This document shows positions 16,876-26,350 of a stretch of 64,000 nucleotides of DNA, in pieces (the first letter of the stretch is position 1; each line of letters opens with the position of its first letter). The stretch is from Afifella marina DSM 2698 (lineage in GTDB: Bacteria; Pseudomonadota; Alphaproteobacteria; Rhizobiales; Afifellaceae). A program made the translations under genes and the position numbers. The notes under the pieces are model-generated. The model was not told the DNA's origin and made no database searches. It saw only the letters and a list, made by a program, of their open reading frames with translations. The stretch is taken from positions 62,001 through 126,000 of the forward strand of contig NZ_FMVW01000006.1 of the NCBI RefSeq assembly GCF_900102695.1. Direction: 5' to 3'.

Positions 16876-17930
16876 TCCTCGTTGATTGCCGTCAGAACGG
16901 CGTCCGTGATCGCATCCGTCGTTTGGGCGCCCGGCCGAATGCCGAAGCCGCGCGTGGTGGCGGCCTCCATCGCCTTCAAAATGCGCGCCGATGCCTGCGC
17001 TTCGCCGAGGTGATCCAGCATCATCGCCGCCGACCAGATCGCCGCGAGAGGATTGGCAAGACCTTTCCCGGCGATATCCGGGGCCGAACCGTGGACGGGC
17101 TCGAACATGGACGGAGCGGAGCGCGTCGGATTGACGTTCGCGGAGGCGGCGAAGCCGAGACCACCCTGGATCGCCGCACCCAGATCCGTGAGAATGTCGC
17201 CGAAAAGATTGGAGGCGACGACGACGTCGAGCGTCTCAGGCGCCATCACCATGCGCGCCGCCATGGCATCGATGTGGTAGGAGGTGACCTCAACGTCCGG
17301 ATAATCGGCCGCCACGAGACGCGTGATCTCGTCCCAGAACACCATCGAGTGCTTCTGCGCGTTCGACTTCGTCACCGAGGCGACACGTCCGCGCCGCACC
17401 TTCGCCGCCTCGAACGCAAAGCGCAGGATCCGCTCCACGCCGGTGCGGGTGAAGATTGCCGTCTCCACAGCCACTTCCTGAAGCATGCCCTGATGCACGC
17501 GCCCGCCCGCGCCCGAATACTCGCCTTCGGTGTTTTCGCGGATGCACAGAATGTCGAAGCTCTCAGCCTTGAGAGGACCTTCCACGCCCGGCAAAAGCCG
17601 ATGCGGGCGGATATTGGCATACTGATCGAAGGCCTTCCGGATCGGCAGGAGCAGGCCATGCAGCGACACCGAATCGGGGACGGTCGCAGGCCAGCCGACA
17701 GCGCCAAGCAGGATGGCATCGTGGCCGCGCAGCTTTTCGATGCCGTCCTCCGGCATCATCCGCCCGGTCTCCAGGTAATAGTTGCAGGACCAGGGATAGG
17801 TCGTGCCGGCGAGAGCGAATCCGTCTCTCTCGGCTGCAGCCTCGGCAACCGCCCAGGCGGCTTTCGTCACGTCCGGTCCGATTCCATCTCCCGGCACGAG
17901 GGCGATGTCGTAGGTCTTACCTGCGTTCAT
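16872..17930 (-). CDS. Beta-decarboxylating dehydrogenase, tartrate/D-malate dehydrogenase-like (TtuC/DmlA type)
   Basis: A 352-residue member of the isocitrate/isopropylmalate dehydrogenase family. Visible signatures are LVPGDGIGPDV near the N-terminus, CIRENTEGEYSG (Arg131 region), Lys188 in VTKSNAQKHS, and the metal-binding aspartates 221, 245 and 249 (YHIDAM, NLFGDILTDL). VHGSAPDIAGKGLANPLA is in the nucleotide-binding part. The short length and the RENTEGEYSG form fit tartrate/D-malate dehydrogenases rather than LeuB. The enzyme would oxidise and decarboxylate a 2-hydroxy acid with NAD. The ATG at 17930 follows GGAAA; the longer open frame upstream overlaps the aldehyde dehydrogenase gene and was not used. 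It is tightly linked to both aldehyde dehydrogenase genes. Confidence 0.86.
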   Translation of the reverse strand: MNAGKTYDIALVPGDGIGPDVTKAAWAVAEAAAERDGFALAGTTYPWSCNYYLETGRMMPEDGIEKLRGHDAILLGAVGWPATVPDSVSLHGLLLPIRKAFDQYANIRPHRLLPGVEGPLKAESFDILCIRENTEGEYSGAGGRVHQGMLQEVAVETAIFTRTGVERILRFAFEAAKVRRGRVASVTKSNAQKHSMVFWDEITRLVAADYPDVEVTSYHIDAMAARMVMAPETLDVVVASNLFGDILTDLGAAIQGGLGFAASANVNPTRSAPSMFEPVHGSAPDIAGKGLANPLAAIWSAAMMLDHLGEAQASARILKAMEAATTRGFGIRPGAQTTDAITDAVLTAINEE

Positions 17931-17944
17931 GTCATTTCCGTTCT

Positions 17945-19408
17945 TCAAAGGTCGATCAACACCGACTTCGTCCGTCGATTGGCGAGATAGGCTTCGCGGC
18001 CGAGATCCTTGCCGAGGCCGGAGCCCTTGTAGCCGCCTGTCGGCAGGATGTGGTCCTGCGAGCGGCCATAACGGTTGATCCACACGGTTCCTGCCTGGAC
18101 CGAGCGGGACAGGCGAACCGCCCGCGACAGATCCTTCGTATAGATACCGGAACACAGGCCATAGGTCGGATGATCGGCCAGGGCCGCAGCCTCGTCCTCG
18201 TCGGTGAACGTCTGCACGGTCAGGACGGGTCCGAAAATCTCCTCCACCACGGCGGGTGAGGTCTGATCGACGCCTGCAAGGATGGTCGGATGATAGAAGC
18301 ACTCACCCGGACCGGTGCGCTTCGCCCCGACGACGACCTCAGCTCCGTCTTTGCGCGCTTCTTCGACGATCGTCTCGATCCGGCAGATCTGGCGATCCGA
18401 GATGATCGGAGAAAAGCTCGTCCCCTCGTCCCAGGTCGGACCCGGCCTGATCGCATCGAAGTGCTTGCGCACCTTCTCGACGAACGGCTCGGCCACACTC
18501 GCCTCAACCAAAAGCCGCGAGCCGGCGACGCAGACTTGGCCGGCATTGGAAAGAATGCCGCGTGCAACGCAATCTGCCGCAAGGTCGAGATCGGCGTCAG
18601 CGAAGACGATCTGGGGGCTTTTGCCGCCGAGTTCCAGCGTCATCGGCTTGATGCCGGTTGCAGCGATGTTCGCCATGATTGCAGCACCCGCCCTGGAGGA
18701 GCCGGTGAAAGACACTTTGGCGATATCGGGATGACCGGTGATCGCATTGCCCGTCGTCCCGCCATCGCCGAGAACGACGTTGATCAGACCTTCGGGGATC
18801 CCGGCACGCACGGCGAGTTCGGCCAGCATCAGCGCGCTGAAGGGTGTCATCTCCGATGGCTTAAGGACCACCGCGTTGCCGGCTGCGAGCGCCGGCCCGA
18901 GCTTCCAGCCCGCCATCGAGATCGGAAAGTTCCACGGCACAATGGCACCGACGACGCCATAAGGCTCGCTGTCCACCATGCCGAAGCGATCGGCGCTCGT
19001 CGGGGCGACGACACCCCCTTCCTTGTCGGCAAATTCAGCGAAAAAGCGGATCTGCTCGGCGGTCGTCGCGACATCGCCTGAAATCGACTGAGCGATCGGA
19101 CGCGTCGAGACGATGGATTCAAGCCGTCCGAGCGCCTCCCCTTCCTCGACGATGAGATCGGCCCAGGCGTGCAGCGCCTTCACACGCTCGCGCGGCCGCG
19201 CCTTCGCCCAACCGCTCTGTTTCAAAGCCTCCTTCGCCGCCGCGACAGCCACATCGACAAGGGAGGCGTCGGCAATCGGGCAACCCGCGACCGCGACACC
19301 GTCGGAGGCACGATTGACCGCCATCTGTCCGTCGGCCGGCATCAGGCGCCCACCGATATGGTGGCCGACAGGCAGGACGACACTTGCCGGATCAAAACTC
19401 AGGGACAT
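17945..19408 (-). CDS. NAD-dependent aldehyde dehydrogenase
   Basis: A 487-residue aldehyde dehydrogenase with all main motifs: VPWNFPISMAGWKLGPALAAGN, catalytic Glu259 in LELGGKSP, Cys293 in NAGQVCVAGS, and the C-terminal EEIFGPVLTVQ. The end, ILPTGGYKGSGLGKDLGREAY, is typical of the betaine/phenylacetaldehyde/gamma-aminobutyraldehyde dehydrogenase group, which have rather broad specificity. The ATG at 19408 has GAGG about eight bases upstream. It lies 14 bp upstream of the tartrate-dehydrogenase-like gene and 159 bp after the MFS gene. It is divergent enough from the GabD-like enzyme (15412-16875) that the two probably act on different aldehydes. Confidence 0.87.
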   Translation of the reverse strand: MSLSFDPASVVLPVGHHIGGRLMPADGQMAVNRASDGVAVAGCPIADASLVDVAVAAAKEALKQSGWAKARPRERVKALHAWADLIVEEGEALGRLESIVSTRPIAQSISGDVATTAEQIRFFAEFADKEGGVVAPTSADRFGMVDSEPYGVVGAIVPWNFPISMAGWKLGPALAAGNAVVLKPSEMTPFSALMLAELAVRAGIPEGLINVVLGDGGTTGNAITGHPDIAKVSFTGSSRAGAAIMANIAATGIKPMTLELGGKSPQIVFADADLDLAADCVARGILSNAGQVCVAGSRLLVEASVAEPFVEKVRKHFDAIRPGPTWDEGTSFSPIISDRQICRIETIVEEARKDGAEVVVGAKRTGPGECFYHPTILAGVDQTSPAVVEEIFGPVLTVQTFTDEDEAAALADHPTYGLCSGIYTKDLSRAVRLSRSVQAGTVWINRYGRSQDHILPTGGYKGSGLGKDLGREAYLANRRTKSVLIDL

Positions 19409-19567
19409 GGGAGGCCTCGCGGAGACGGTAGGGGGGCTGCGCGACGCTAGCCGAGCCATGCCGACAGGACATGACGAAGTGACGGCGTGCGTGGCAGAAT
19501 CCTCTGCAAGGGGGGCTGCGCGAAGCGGATTGTGACGCAGATGCCAACGAAAAGTGGAGAACCTGTC

Positions 19568-20809
19568 TCATTCGGCATGTGAGAGGTCGGAAGTGCCTCG
19601 TCCCGTCCACAGGGCGACCGCAAAGGCCACCTGCGACGCGAGGATCAGGACGAGAATGGAAACCGCGAGCCGCAGGACGCTCGGCGTGCCAAGCTGCAGG
19701 ACGAGGACCGTCGCGAGCCCGGCCACCCCCATCTGCAGGAGCCCGAGAAAACCCGCTGCCGCGCCTGCGCGCGGCGGATCGATGCTGAGGGCGCTCGCGA
19801 TACCGTTGGGCTGCGTGATCCCGTTTCCCAGAACATTGATCGACATGACCAGGAACCAGACAAGCGGACCGCCCGTCCCGCTCTCGGCGAAGGCTGTGAG
19901 GAGACTGGCGCCGACAAGGGAGACGATCCCGCCGCAGAGGATCATGCGGTCACTGCCGAAGCGTGCCGAAAACCGTCCGGACAGGAAATTGCCGATCGCA
20001 TAGGCGGAAAGCACGAGCATGACGAGAAGCCCGTAGGTCGATTGCGGCAGGCCCTCCACCTCCACGAGGATAAACGGCATGCCGGCGATAAAGGTGTACC
20101 AAGCAGCCATCGTGAAGGCCGTGTTGAGCGAATAGGCGAGGAAGGCCGGGCGGATGGCGAGACGGCCATAGGCGCGGAACCAACCGGAAAGATCGAGCTC
20201 TGAGGTGACTCGCCGTGTCTCCGGCAGGAGCCAGGCCGCCCCTATGGTCGCCACCACCCCGAAAAGGCTCAAGAACACGAAAGACCAGCGCCAGGAGAGC
20301 CAAAGGTCGAAATAGCTGCCGATGGTCGGAGAAACCGCCGGAGCGAGTGCCATCGCCATGGTGATATAGCCATAAAGGCTCGCCGAGCGGCTCCGTCCGA
20401 ACAGATCGCGCACGATCGCCCGCGACATGACCATGCCCGCACAGCCACCGACGGCCTGAAGCGTCCGGCAGACGAGAAGGGCTTCGATCGTAGGCGCGAG
20501 CGCGCAGGCAGCACTCGCTACGGTGTAAAGGCCGAGCCCCGCCAGCAGCACAGGCCGCCGACCGAAGCGCTCCGACAAGAGGCCATAGCCGAGCTGGGCG
20601 ACACCGATCCCGGCGAGAAAGACGGTGAGCGTGAGCTGCAGCCGTCCATAATCGCCGCCGAAAGAACGTTGCAGCCCCGGCACGGCGCCGACCAGGATAT
20701 GGAGCGCAAGCGGTCCCGTCGCCGTGACGAGAACGAGGAGCCAGACGGGAGGCGGCGCCTCACTTGCCTCGCCTCGCCTCTCCGCCTTCTGCAAATCTCC
20801 CCCGCTCAA
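19568..20809 (-). CDS. MFS transporter, Bcr/CflA (drug resistance) subfamily
   Basis: A 413-residue integral membrane protein with about 12 predicted helices. The MFS motif A, LLSERFGRRPVLLAG, lies between helices 2 and 3. The first helix contains TATGPLALHILVGAVPGLQ, close to the DxxxPalP pattern of Bcr/CflA exporters, and MSRAIVRDLFG follows helix 4. It would export or import a small molecule by proton exchange at the inner membrane. The start is probably TTG at 20809, overlapping the HyuB stop as TTGA, with GGGAGG upstream. Within a catabolic operon it could remove a toxic intermediate or by-product; this role is inferred from position. Confidence 0.82.
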   Translation of the reverse strand: MSGGDLQKAERRGEASEAPPPVWLLVLVTATGPLALHILVGAVPGLQRSFGGDYGRLQLTLTVFLAGIGVAQLGYGLLSERFGRRPVLLAGLGLYTVASAACALAPTIEALLVCRTLQAVGGCAGMVMSRAIVRDLFGRSRSASLYGYITMAMALAPAVSPTIGSYFDLWLSWRWSFVFLSLFGVVATIGAAWLLPETRRVTSELDLSGWFRAYGRLAIRPAFLAYSLNTAFTMAAWYTFIAGMPFILVEVEGLPQSTYGLLVMLVLSAYAIGNFLSGRFSARFGSDRMILCGGIVSLVGASLLTAFAESGTGGPLVWFLVMSINVLGNGITQPNGIASALSIDPPRAGAAAGFLGLLQMGVAGLATVLVLQLGTPSVLRLAVSILVLILASQVAFAVALWTGRGTSDLSHAE

Positions 20810-22800
20810 GCGGGCACCGCCTCCCGGATTTGAGGAAGCTCGTCGAGAAGCCCCTCATAGGCCCGACGCACCAGTTCGGCACTGCCGTGCTCGGTGTCTC
20901 CGGCCTCTTCGAGCGCTCGAAAGATGCGATGCTTGATGAAGAAGCGCCATTCGACCGGCAGGGAGAACATGATCTCCGTCAGCGCGTCGTAGGCTTCGCG
21001 GGTCCACACCTTCTCATATTCCTCGCGCTCAGGGCCGAAGTCGAAGAAGGCGGTGGTGTCCGTCTCCGCGCGCCTCTCCTCGCGGCGTGTCTCGGTGGCC
21101 GCTTCGTCGACGGCGCCGGCGACAATCACGACGCCGTACTCCTCAAGAGCGAGCTTCTCCGATAGGAAGCCGCGTTCGACATCTCGAAAGACGCGGGCGG
21201 GTTCCCGGTCGAGAGGCGAGCCGCGCCCTCCCCCGCCAGGCGAGAAGATACGAAACACATCGCCCGGTTCGGCGATGACGAAATCCTGATTGCCGAGGAT
21301 CGTCTCGCGGGGAGTGTCCGGATTGAGGATCGAATCCGAGGGTTTGCCGGCCTTGCCGCCGAGGATTCCCCAAGGGCGGAAGCGGCTGCGGTCGCGATTG
21401 CGGATGGTGATGCGGGTGTGGGGGGAGAAAACCTTGAACTCGAGCATCGTGCCGAGCCCGCCACGCCAGCGGCCGGCGCCGCCGGAATTGGGCGCAAGCC
21501 GGTAGCGGATGATCTCGATCGGCACCTCCGCCTCGTTGATCTCCACCGGCGTGTTCTTGAGATAGGCGCCGTCCGCACCGGAACCATCCGTTCCATCGCG
21601 TGTCGGCATGCCGCCCGAGCCGCCGACGATCGGATCGATCGCGGCGATGATGCGCCTCCCCGTCTTCGGCTCCGTCGTCATGACATTGACGATCGAACTC
21701 GATCCGGCCGGCGCCGCCGGCATCCGCTCCGGAATCGCTTGTGCGAACGCTCCAAAAATCAGGCTGCGCAGCCGTCCGCAAGTCAGGCTGCGCATGCCGA
21801 CCGCCGCAGGGAAGACCGGATTGACGACGCTGCCCTCCGGCAAGATGCAGGTGAAGGGACGCGTCAAACCGGCGTTCAACATCAGGTTCTGATTGAGGCT
21901 GTAGAGGATGTAATAGACACCGACGAGCATCAGCGTGTGGCGCGGATTGCCGCCCGTCGGCACATTCAACGACGAGGTGAGCTGGGTGTCCGTGCCGGTA
22001 AAATCGAGTTCCGCTTCACCATCTGAAATCGTCAGCTTCAGCGCCAGCCGGCAAGGATAGCCGTTGAGCGAATCCTCGTCGCAATAATCGGAGAATTCAT
22101 AGACCCCGTCCGGCATCGAACGCAGGATTTCGCGGGCCTGGCTTTCACCATAGTCGAGCATGTCGTGCATGCCCTGCGTCACCGCCTCCACGCCAAACTT
22201 GGCGACGATCTCGCGAACTTTCCGTTCGCCCGTGTTGAGCGCGCCTACGAAGGCCTTGAGGTCTCCCCAGTTCTGTTCGGGCTGACGAACATTCGTCATC
22301 ATGATGTCGAGGAGTTCCTGGTTCAGGACCCCCTTGTCGTAGAGCTTGCAGGGCGGGAAGCGGATGCCCTCCTGATGGATCTCGGTCAGCGTCCGCGACA
22401 GGCTGGCCGGGACGGCTCCACCCATATCGGTGTTGTGGATGTGGCCGACAGCGAAGCAGACGAGTTGCCCGTCCACGATGATCGGCTTCCACATGTGGAT
22501 ATCGGGCGTGTGGGTGGCGAGAAAGCCGCTGTAGGGATCGTTGGTGAGGCAGACGTCGCCCTCGTTATACTCGGAAATCCGTTCGATCCCCGGTCCGTAA
22601 TCGAGCCCCGGATACCAGGTCGCGCCGTAATCGAGCGGCACCGAGAAGGTCGTTCCTTCCGGCGTGACGAGCGCGATGGTGAAGTCCTCCGTCTCCTTCA
22701 CGAAGGCGGATTGGGCCGTGCGGTAGAGCGTATAGGCCATGCTTTCCGAGGCGGCCCGGAAGTGGTTGGCGAGGATCTGCAGAGTAGCCTTGTCGGTCAT
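20806..22800 (-). CDS. hyuB: Hydantoinase B/N-methylhydantoinase beta subunit family (HyuB)
   Basis: A 664-residue protein of the HyuB (hydantoinase/oxoprolinase beta) family, covering the expected full length. The N-terminus, LQILANHFRAASESMAYTLYRTAQSAFVKETEDFT, and the segments YNEGDVCLTNDPYSG, HTPDIHMWKPI and VGHIHNTDMGG are typical. Conserved glycine-rich RYRLAPNSGGAGRWRGGLG and FSPGGGGRGSPL follow near the C-terminus. With HyuA it forms an ATP-dependent enzyme that opens a cyclic amide such as a hydantoin or 5-oxoproline. The ATG at 22800 has GGGAG upstream; a TTG at 22818 is a weaker alternative. It directly follows hyuA, as in nearly all members. The lactam or imide cleaved is unknown. 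Confidence 0.9.
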   Translation of the reverse strand: MTDKATLQILANHFRAASESMAYTLYRTAQSAFVKETEDFTIALVTPEGTTFSVPLDYGATWYPGLDYGPGIERISEYNEGDVCLTNDPYSGFLATHTPDIHMWKPIIVDGQLVCFAVGHIHNTDMGGAVPASLSRTLTEIHQEGIRFPPCKLYDKGVLNQELLDIMMTNVRQPEQNWGDLKAFVGALNTGERKVREIVAKFGVEAVTQGMHDMLDYGESQAREILRSMPDGVYEFSDYCDEDSLNGYPCRLALKLTISDGEAELDFTGTDTQLTSSLNVPTGGNPRHTLMLVGVYYILYSLNQNLMLNAGLTRPFTCILPEGSVVNPVFPAAVGMRSLTCGRLRSLIFGAFAQAIPERMPAAPAGSSSIVNVMTTEPKTGRRIIAAIDPIVGGSGGMPTRDGTDGSGADGAYLKNTPVEINEAEVPIEIIRYRLAPNSGGAGRWRGGLGTMLEFKVFSPHTRITIRNRDRSRFRPWGILGGKAGKPSDSILNPDTPRETILGNQDFVIAEPGDVFRIFSPGGGGRGSPLDREPARVFRDVERGFLSEKLALEEYGVVIVAGAVDEAATETRREERRAETDTTAFFDFGPEREEYEKVWTREAYDALTEIMFSLPVEWRFFIKHRIFRALEEAGDTEHGSAELVRRAYEGLLDELPQIREAVPA

Positions 22801-22818
22801 GTTTTTCTCCCGGGCCAA

Positions 22819-24876
22819 TCAGATGAGGGTCTTTTCCGCAGTCGCCTGCAGCATGATGTTGCCGAAGCCGTCGACAGAGGCGGAAAAGCCTTCAGGAACG
22901 CAGGTCGTGGTGTCGGACTGGATGACGATCGCAGGGCCTTCGAAAGAATGTCCCGGAACAAGGTCGTGACGAAGGTAAAGCCCGGCCTGCACCTTCTTGT
23001 CGGCGAAGATCGCCGGGACGTGGCGGGCGGGCTCCGCAGGCGCCGGAGAGACGGGCACGCTCTTCAACTCGGGACGCGGGCCGGCAGCCGTCACGACGAG
23101 ACGCAGATTGACGATGTTCACCTCCGCATCGGCGTCATGGAAGTCGTAGAGCTGCACATGGCGGGCGTGGAAGGCGTCGATGATCGCCGTCACGTCCTCC
23201 CCCTCGAGCCAGTCTGCCTCAAGGTCGGTTTCGATCTCGAAGGATTGGCCGGCGTAATTCATGTCGGCGGAGAGAAGAAAAGTCGGCTCGCCTTTGAACT
23301 TTTGTTCCTCGCGCAGCCATAGGAGCGCCTCGCGCTTCAGCTCCTCAAATCCCGCGCGGATCGCCTCCATATTGTTTGACGCCACGGTCAGATAATGGCT
23401 TGCGATGAAGTCGTTGCGGATGTCGGAGACAAGGCCGCCGAGCGCGCTGACGACACCGGGCGTCGTCGGCACGAGCACCTGGCGGATGCCAAGTTCGAGT
23501 GCCAGCATGGGCGCCAGCATCGGGCCCGCACCGCCGAAAGCGACGAGAGTGAAGCTTCGAACGTCGATGCCGTGACGGGCGATCAGCTTGTTGATCTCCA
23601 GATACATGCCGGAGATCGCGACGTTGATGATCGCCTGCGCCGTCGCTTCCAGGCTCCAGCCGAGCCTGTCAGCGATCGTGCCGACAGCCGCGCGTGCCTT
23701 GTCCACGTCGATGGAGATGCTGCCATAGGCGAGGCTGTCATGGCCGATCAGGCCGCAAACGGCGAACGCGTCCGTGATCGTCGGCTTCGTGCCGCCGCGC
23801 CCGTAGCAGGCAGGGCCTGGATCGGAACCGGCACTTTCCGGTCCGACCTTGAGGACGCCGAAATCATCGACCCAGGCGACAGAGCCGCCGCCTTCTCCGA
23901 TCGAGGAAACCGCGACTGCGGGAACGTAGAGAGAATGCGGCCCCACCTTCTCGCCGGCGGCGAATTGCGGCTTGCCGTCGATGATCACCGCAACGTCGGC
24001 ACTGGTGCCGCCGATATCGATGGTGAGCGCATCGGAGCAACCGGCCCGACTTGCGACGAAGGCACCGCCCATGACGCCCGAAGCCGTGCCGGAGAGCAGC
24101 ATGCTGACGCAGTTCTCCTTGCCGAGCTCGGCATTCATGATGCCGCCGTTCGACTTGGTCACCAGCGGTTCCGGCTGTACCGCATGCTCGCGCAGGGCCG
24201 CTTGTAACGAGGAGATGTAATGGGCGACGCGCGGATGCACGTAGCCATTGATGACGGCCGTCGTGGTGCGCTCATATTCGCGGATCACCGGCCAGATGTC
24301 GGTGGAGGCGAAGACGAAGAGCTCCGGCGCCACCTCTCGCACGATGCGCACCACTTCGCGTTCGTGATCGGCGTTGCGATACGCGTTGATGAGGGCGACG
24401 ATGATGCCCTCCGCCCCTTTCTCCCTGGCGCGCGCGACCGCTTCCACAACGCTGTCGCGATCGAGCGCCCGCAACACCTTGCCGTCGCTGCGCATGCGCT
24501 CGCGGATGGAGAAGACGAGGTCTTTCGCCACGAGCGGGTCCGGGCGAGAGGATTGCAGATTGTAGGTCTCCGGCATGCGCAGGCGCGCCAGCTCGAGAAC
24601 GTCTTCGAAATTCTCGGTGGCGAAGAGCGCAAGGCGCGCGCCGACCCCCTGGATCAGAGTGTTCACGCCGACGGTCGTGCCGTGGACGAAGCTCGTGATC
24701 TCGGAGGGCTCGATGCCATGGCGGCTTTGCGCGATCTTAAGCCCTTCCATAACCTCCGAACCCGGCTTCGAAGGCGTGGTAAGGACTTTGAGGGTGAAAA
24801 TGTCGTCCGTCTGCTCGTTGAAAAAGCAGAAATCGATGAAGGTCCCGCCGATATCGACACCGACTCGATAGCTCAT
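22819..24876 (-). CDS. hyuA: Hydantoinase A/N-methylhydantoinase alpha subunit family (HyuA)
   Basis: A 685-residue HyuA-family protein. It opens with the ATP-binding phosphate motif VGVDIGGTFIDF (residues 5-16). A second actin-like motif lies near residue 270 (TIDIGGTSADVAVI), and SIGEGGGSVAWVD and AFGGAGPMLAPM follow. This family phosphorylates or activates the cyclic amide while HyuB completes hydrolysis. Acetone carboxylase subunits are more distant relatives, but the pairing with a 664-residue HyuB favours a hydantoinase/oxoprolinase-type enzyme. The gene is preceded by the MmgE/PrpD gene 103 bp upstream and lies in the LysR-linked run. N-methylhydantoin, 5-oxoproline or a related imide are possible substrates. 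Confidence 0.9.
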   Translation of the reverse strand: MSYRVGVDIGGTFIDFCFFNEQTDDIFTLKVLTTPSKPGSEVMEGLKIAQSRHGIEPSEITSFVHGTTVGVNTLIQGVGARLALFATENFEDVLELARLRMPETYNLQSSRPDPLVAKDLVFSIRERMRSDGKVLRALDRDSVVEAVARAREKGAEGIIVALINAYRNADHEREVVRIVREVAPELFVFASTDIWPVIREYERTTTAVINGYVHPRVAHYISSLQAALREHAVQPEPLVTKSNGGIMNAELGKENCVSMLLSGTASGVMGGAFVASRAGCSDALTIDIGGTSADVAVIIDGKPQFAAGEKVGPHSLYVPAVAVSSIGEGGGSVAWVDDFGVLKVGPESAGSDPGPACYGRGGTKPTITDAFAVCGLIGHDSLAYGSISIDVDKARAAVGTIADRLGWSLEATAQAIINVAISGMYLEINKLIARHGIDVRSFTLVAFGGAGPMLAPMLALELGIRQVLVPTTPGVVSALGGLVSDIRNDFIASHYLTVASNNMEAIRAGFEELKREALLWLREEQKFKGEPTFLLSADMNYAGQSFEIETDLEADWLEGEDVTAIIDAFHARHVQLYDFHDADAEVNIVNLRLVVTAAGPRPELKSVPVSPAPAEPARHVPAIFADKKVQAGLYLRHDLVPGHSFEGPAIVIQSDTTTCVPEGFSASVDGFGNIMLQATAEKTLI

Positions 24877-24979
24877 CGTTACGTCTCCTTGTCGTCAAAG
24901 CCGGTCCCTTCGCCGCCCGCCCTTCGGCAGACCGGCGCTCTGGTCGGCATCCATCTTGAGTTTCTCGTTTGGCGCGCTG

Positions 24980-26350
24980 TCAGTGATGCACTTGGATGTG
25001 CCTCATCATCTCCGCGACGCGCCCCACGCCCGGAGGACCGTGCACGGCGCGCCAGATCGCCTCGGCGTCCACCGCGAGCGCCGAGCGCGCCGCACAGGCA
25101 AGGAATTTCGTCTTGAGAGCGTCTTCGCTCAGAGGCTGCTGCGGGTGGCCCGTCGGAACCGAGACGATGCGCTCACACATGCCCCCGCCTCTCTTCGTCA
25201 CCCGCACGCGCGCCCGTTCGGGCGTTTCAGACACGGCACCCGTCCCCGAAAGCGCCGCGTCCCGCGTCACCGTCACCCGTTCAGCAAGGGCCAGGACGTC
25301 GTTTCGTCGGATCGCCTCGGCCGTAAATGTCCTCGTATCGACCCGGCCGTCGATCAGTGCCGCCGCCGCGCAGTAGGGCAGGCTGAAGCGCGCCTCGGCC
25401 ACATTCTGCGGCAGCCGGTAGCGGAGATTGGTGGCTGCTGCGAACGAGACGACCGCCTCAACCTCGACGACATCCTCGGCCGCCAGCCCCTCCTCCGCGC
25501 GCATAGCAAGAAGCGCATCGATCGGGCGGTGAGTACTCCCGCAGCACGGGTAGAGCTTGCGCCAGGCGCCATACTCCGAGATCGCAGGCTCGCCGCCGAG
25601 TTTTTCGTCAATCACCCTGGTGCCCGGCGCCGCCTCGCCCGCCGTCATGGCGACGATGCCCCACGGCCCGTCGATGGCTTCCTCCGCCGCCGTCACGCCG
25701 CTCTGCGCCAGCCGCGCAGCCATGAAACCGTTTTTCGCGGCAAGGCCTGCATGAATGGGCTTAGCCATTGTGCCGAACTGCTGTTTGGAGCCCCCGGCCA
25801 TGCTGGTTGCGAGACTGATCGCCGAGGCCGTCTGCGCCGCATTGAGACCGATCAGCCGGGCAACCGCAGCAGCCGTCGCGGGCGCTCCGAGCGAAAGCGT
25901 GCTGTGCCAGCCATTGTTGTAATGCGCGAGGTTCATCGCCTCGCCGAGCCGTGCCATCACCTCGAAGCCGACCAGGAACGCGTCAAGACATTCGTCCCAG
26001 GACCGATCTTCCTCCTCGGCAAGCGCGAGGAGCGCCGCCGTCAGCGGCGCGCTCGGATGCGCCATCGCCGGGTCGAGAACGTCATCGTAATCGAGCGCGT
26101 GCGCGGCCGTTCCGTTGGCAAAGGCGGCAAAGGGAGGCGGCAAGCGCCTCGTTTCTCCGAGGACGGTCGCTTCGCCCGTTCCCCAGGCGGCAACCGTCGT
26201 CACGACCTTCTCGCTCGCCGGCTCGACAGATCCGGCAAGCATGCAGCCGATCGTATCGATCAGGCAGAGCCGCGCCTCCTTCAGGCAGGCAGCCGGCCAG
26301 TCTCGCGAGGTCTCCGCAGCCCATTCGCCGAAGCGCGCCGTCGTCCTCAC
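24980..26350 (-). CDS. MmgE/PrpD family protein
   Basis: A 456-residue protein of the MmgE/PrpD family (2-methylcitrate dehydratase, cis-aconitate decarboxylase and iminodisuccinate epimerase relatives). Seen features are LIDTIGCMLAGS near the N-terminus and the ANGTAAHALDYDDVLDPAMAHPSAPLTAALLAL segment with the conserved His/Asp cluster. A central SMAGGSKQQFGTMAKPIHAGLAAKNG is typical of the family. The enzyme acts without metal or cofactor on a polycarboxylate by proton abstraction. GTG at 26350 is chosen as start because it overlaps the ATPase stop (GTGA) and GGAGG stands before it. Between an importer and HyuAB it probably isomerises, dehydrates or racemises a pathway intermediate; which one is not visible. 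Confidence 0.87.
   Translation of the reverse strand: MRTTARFGEWAAETSRDWPAACLKEARLCLIDTIGCMLAGSVEPASEKVVTTVAAWGTGEATVLGETRRLPPPFAAFANGTAAHALDYDDVLDPAMAHPSAPLTAALLALAEEEDRSWDECLDAFLVGFEVMARLGEAMNLAHYNNGWHSTLSLGAPATAAAVARLIGLNAAQTASAISLATSMAGGSKQQFGTMAKPIHAGLAAKNGFMAARLAQSGVTAAEEAIDGPWGIVAMTAGEAAPGTRVIDEKLGGEPAISEYGAWRKLYPCCGSTHRPIDALLAMRAEEGLAAEDVVEVEAVVSFAAATNLRYRLPQNVAEARFSLPYCAAAALIDGRVDTRTFTAEAIRRNDVLALAERVTVTRDAALSGTGAVSETPERARVRVTKRGGGMCERIVSVPTGHPQQPLSEDALKTKFLACAARSALAVDAEAIWRAVHGPPGVGRVAEMMRHIQVHH

Noticed and set aside
17931-18302. N-terminal extension of the tartrate-dehydrogenase-like gene
   Set aside because: The added part overlaps the aldehyde dehydrogenase gene in another frame; family members start at MNAGKTYDIALVPGDG.
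22819-24876. Acetone carboxylase subunit as identity of the HyuA-like gene
   Set aside because: No third (gamma) subunit gene is present, and the paired protein is a typical 664-residue HyuB.
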